DNA of 64,000 nt, from positions 3,511,501-3,575,500 of the forward strand of contig JANUWF010001636.1 in the NCBI GenBank assembly GCA_026120185.1, written 5' to 3'. Source of the stretch: Voacanga thouarsii (lineage: Eukaryota > Streptophyta > Magnoliopsida > Gentianales > Apocynaceae). Positions 62,691 through 64,000 of the stretch are shown here, piece by piece. Each line of letters opens with the position of its first letter. Positions within the stretch are counted from its first letter, which is position 1. The notes below the pieces were generated by a model. That model had not been told where the DNA came from and searched no databases. It saw only the letters and a list, made by a program, of their open reading frames with translations. Made by a program: the position numbers and the translations under genes.

Positions 62691-62921
62691 TCCAGACAGC
62701 ACACAATAATGGGCCAGTCTAATGGAAAAATGTGGTTTTTAATAAGCTCGAAAAGGAAAAAAAGTGGGGATCTTTTGTGGGCTCAGGCAAGTCCATCCTA
62801 TCATTGGGGGAATTCAAGTCCAGTCCGCATCAGAGATTCCGGTGCTTCTTTGCCCTTGAATAAAATTAATTGACAGCCCAAGCAAAATATAGAGTGTATC
62901 ATTTTTTGTCATTAAATAATA

Positions 62922-63203
62922 TTTTTTTCGTCTCATAATATCAATCGTTAAAGATTATTTTTACTATTTCAAATTATAAATTATTAAAAACTTTTTAAGA
63001 AGGTATTAAAATTATTTTTATATTTTTATCCTTATTTATTGTTTTCTTTTCTTTTCTTCTCTTTCTCTTTCGTCTCTTCTCTTATTTCTAAGACATTTAA
63101 ATATGAGTATTTTAGGAAGAAAAAATATAAAGTCACCTTATTTTTAGGAATCTTAATACGTATGAAATTAAGTTAAACGACTTATATTAGGGGTCGGAGG
63201 GAG
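62922..63203. mobile_element. Stowaway-like MITE 1
   Basis: The right end, read on the minus strand, begins CTCCCTCCGACCCCTAATAT, a classic Stowaway terminus. The left end is TTTTTTTCGTCTCATAATAT, matching if several C bases changed to T. TA flanks both ends (62920-62921 and 63204-63205). Non-coding, about 280 bp. Confidence 0.65.
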
Positions 63204-63205
63204 TA

Positions 63206-63450
63206 CTTCATTCGCTTCAAAATAAATATTTATAAAACTCTTTACATAAAAATTAAAAGTATTAAAAATAATATTTTTAATTTAAATAAAATTTATATTC
63301 TACTCCTATTAAATATATGATAACTATTATATGCCCAAGAAGTAAGAAAAAAAAATTAGAAAGTTAGATAGTTTAACTTTGTTTAAAAATATGTACATAA
63401 ATATTTATTTAAAATTTTTTTTATAGACATTTATTTTAAAACAAAAAGAA
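63206..63450. mobile_element. Stowaway-like MITE 2, abutting the first
   Basis: The left end is CTTCATTCGCTTCAAAATAA. The right end on the other strand is TTCTTTTTGTTTTAAAATAA. TA flanks are at 63204-63205 and 63451-63452. It is about 245 bp and shares its left TA with the right TA of the preceding element. Confidence 0.55.
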
Positions 63451-63452
63451 TA

Positions 63453-64000
63453 ATAATTAACAATCCAAATAAAATATTTAATAAAATAAATATTTAATTA
63501 ATTAATTTTAAATATTTAATTAAATTACAAAACAAATCATTAAATCTCATATATTTTACAATTTTTTATTATATTTAAATAAAATCACCTTAAAAAATTA
63601 CTATTATGGGCGAAAAAGCTACAACAGGTACTGATAAATCCATCAATTTCCCAGAAGAAAAGTTGGTGCCAGCGTGCAAACTAAACACATACTATATTAA
63701 TAGGTCAGGCAACTACTGTATGGCCAAGAATATGACTTACAGCTTGAGGTCATGTAAGCTTCACGGCCTTTTCTGCTTCTTAGTAAACTTCCACGTGTCC
63801 CTTCACTTGTGGACTATGGTCACGATACAAAAATGGTGGTACCCAATGAAAGATACAACCGCGGATTATGTGTAATATTTTGTGTACTCCGTCATATATG
63901 GTCACATTTGATAAATAAAAAATATTACGATGCAATAAAAATTATCATCATAATTTATCCATTTTAATACAACAAAACCATAATAAATAATTTACATATC
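63453..64000. other. AT-rich right edge, no gene seen
   Basis: AT-rich repeats, then a slightly more complex stretch at 63600-63880 with an 89-codon open frame that shows no motif and is not supported as a gene. A CACGTG motif lies near 63792. Confidence 0.35.

Noticed and set aside
63606..63875. 89-codon plus-strand open frame
   Set aside because: No motif or splice support was seen; possible by chance at this length.
1..64000. CRISPR arrays, operons, bacterial promoters and tRNA genes
   Set aside because: The window is plant nuclear DNA. No direct-repeat/spacer array was seen, and no clear tRNA A and B box pair was found by eye.

Overview
This window is nuclear DNA from a flowering plant, most likely a eudicot (rosid-like). 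The evidence is AT-rich DNA, GT-AG introns, many small DNA transposons, and four protein-coding genes whose families are plant-specific or have clear plant orthologues. All four genes are on the minus strand.

Left half (1-35 kb), host genes. A decayed LINE endonuclease fragment sits at the left edge (1-345). Next is a 755-residue protein rich in DLN/EAR-type repression motifs (1074-3341), whose mRNA leader contains a 2.3-kb intron and two back-to-back upstream ORFs. After about 4 kb of AT-rich spacer comes a complete 19-exon kinesin-6 gene (10403-18399, 936 aa; every splice phase closes). A two-exon CLAVATA1-type LRR receptor kinase follows (19403-22536, 985 aa), then a 5.7-kb spacer with a MITE. 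A 12-exon plant synaptotagmin/E-Syt of the SYT2 type follows (28269-35050, 541 aa), carrying a PIF/Harbinger-like MITE in one intron.

Right half (38-62 kb), a large decayed Helitron-like rolling-circle transposon. From left to right it holds RPA70-like OB-fold exons, a minus-strand fragment of a host CBS-domain (CBSX) gene, and a broken Rep/helicase (RepHel) gene. It also holds a tandem array whose units carry pieces of that same helicase, a second RPA piece, and an unidentified broken minus-strand gene. Near the right end are a 0.7-kb tandem duplication led by TA microsatellites and an R2R3-MYB fragment. A Helitron-style 3' end (small hairpin, then CTAG followed by T) lies at 62052. The Rep HUH motif and the helicase Walker A motif each have a substitution at a key residue, and stops and frameshifts are frequent, so the element looks dead. 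Its 5' end was not resolved, and whether everything from 38 to 62 kb is one insertion is inference.

Right edge (62-64 kb): a hAT MITE with a 7-bp target-site duplication, then two Stowaway-like MITEs that share one TA dinucleotide.

The host genes have unrelated jobs: transcriptional repression, cytokinesis/microtubule motor, meristem signalling, and ER-plasma-membrane contact sites. Their order may be an old angiosperm gene block.
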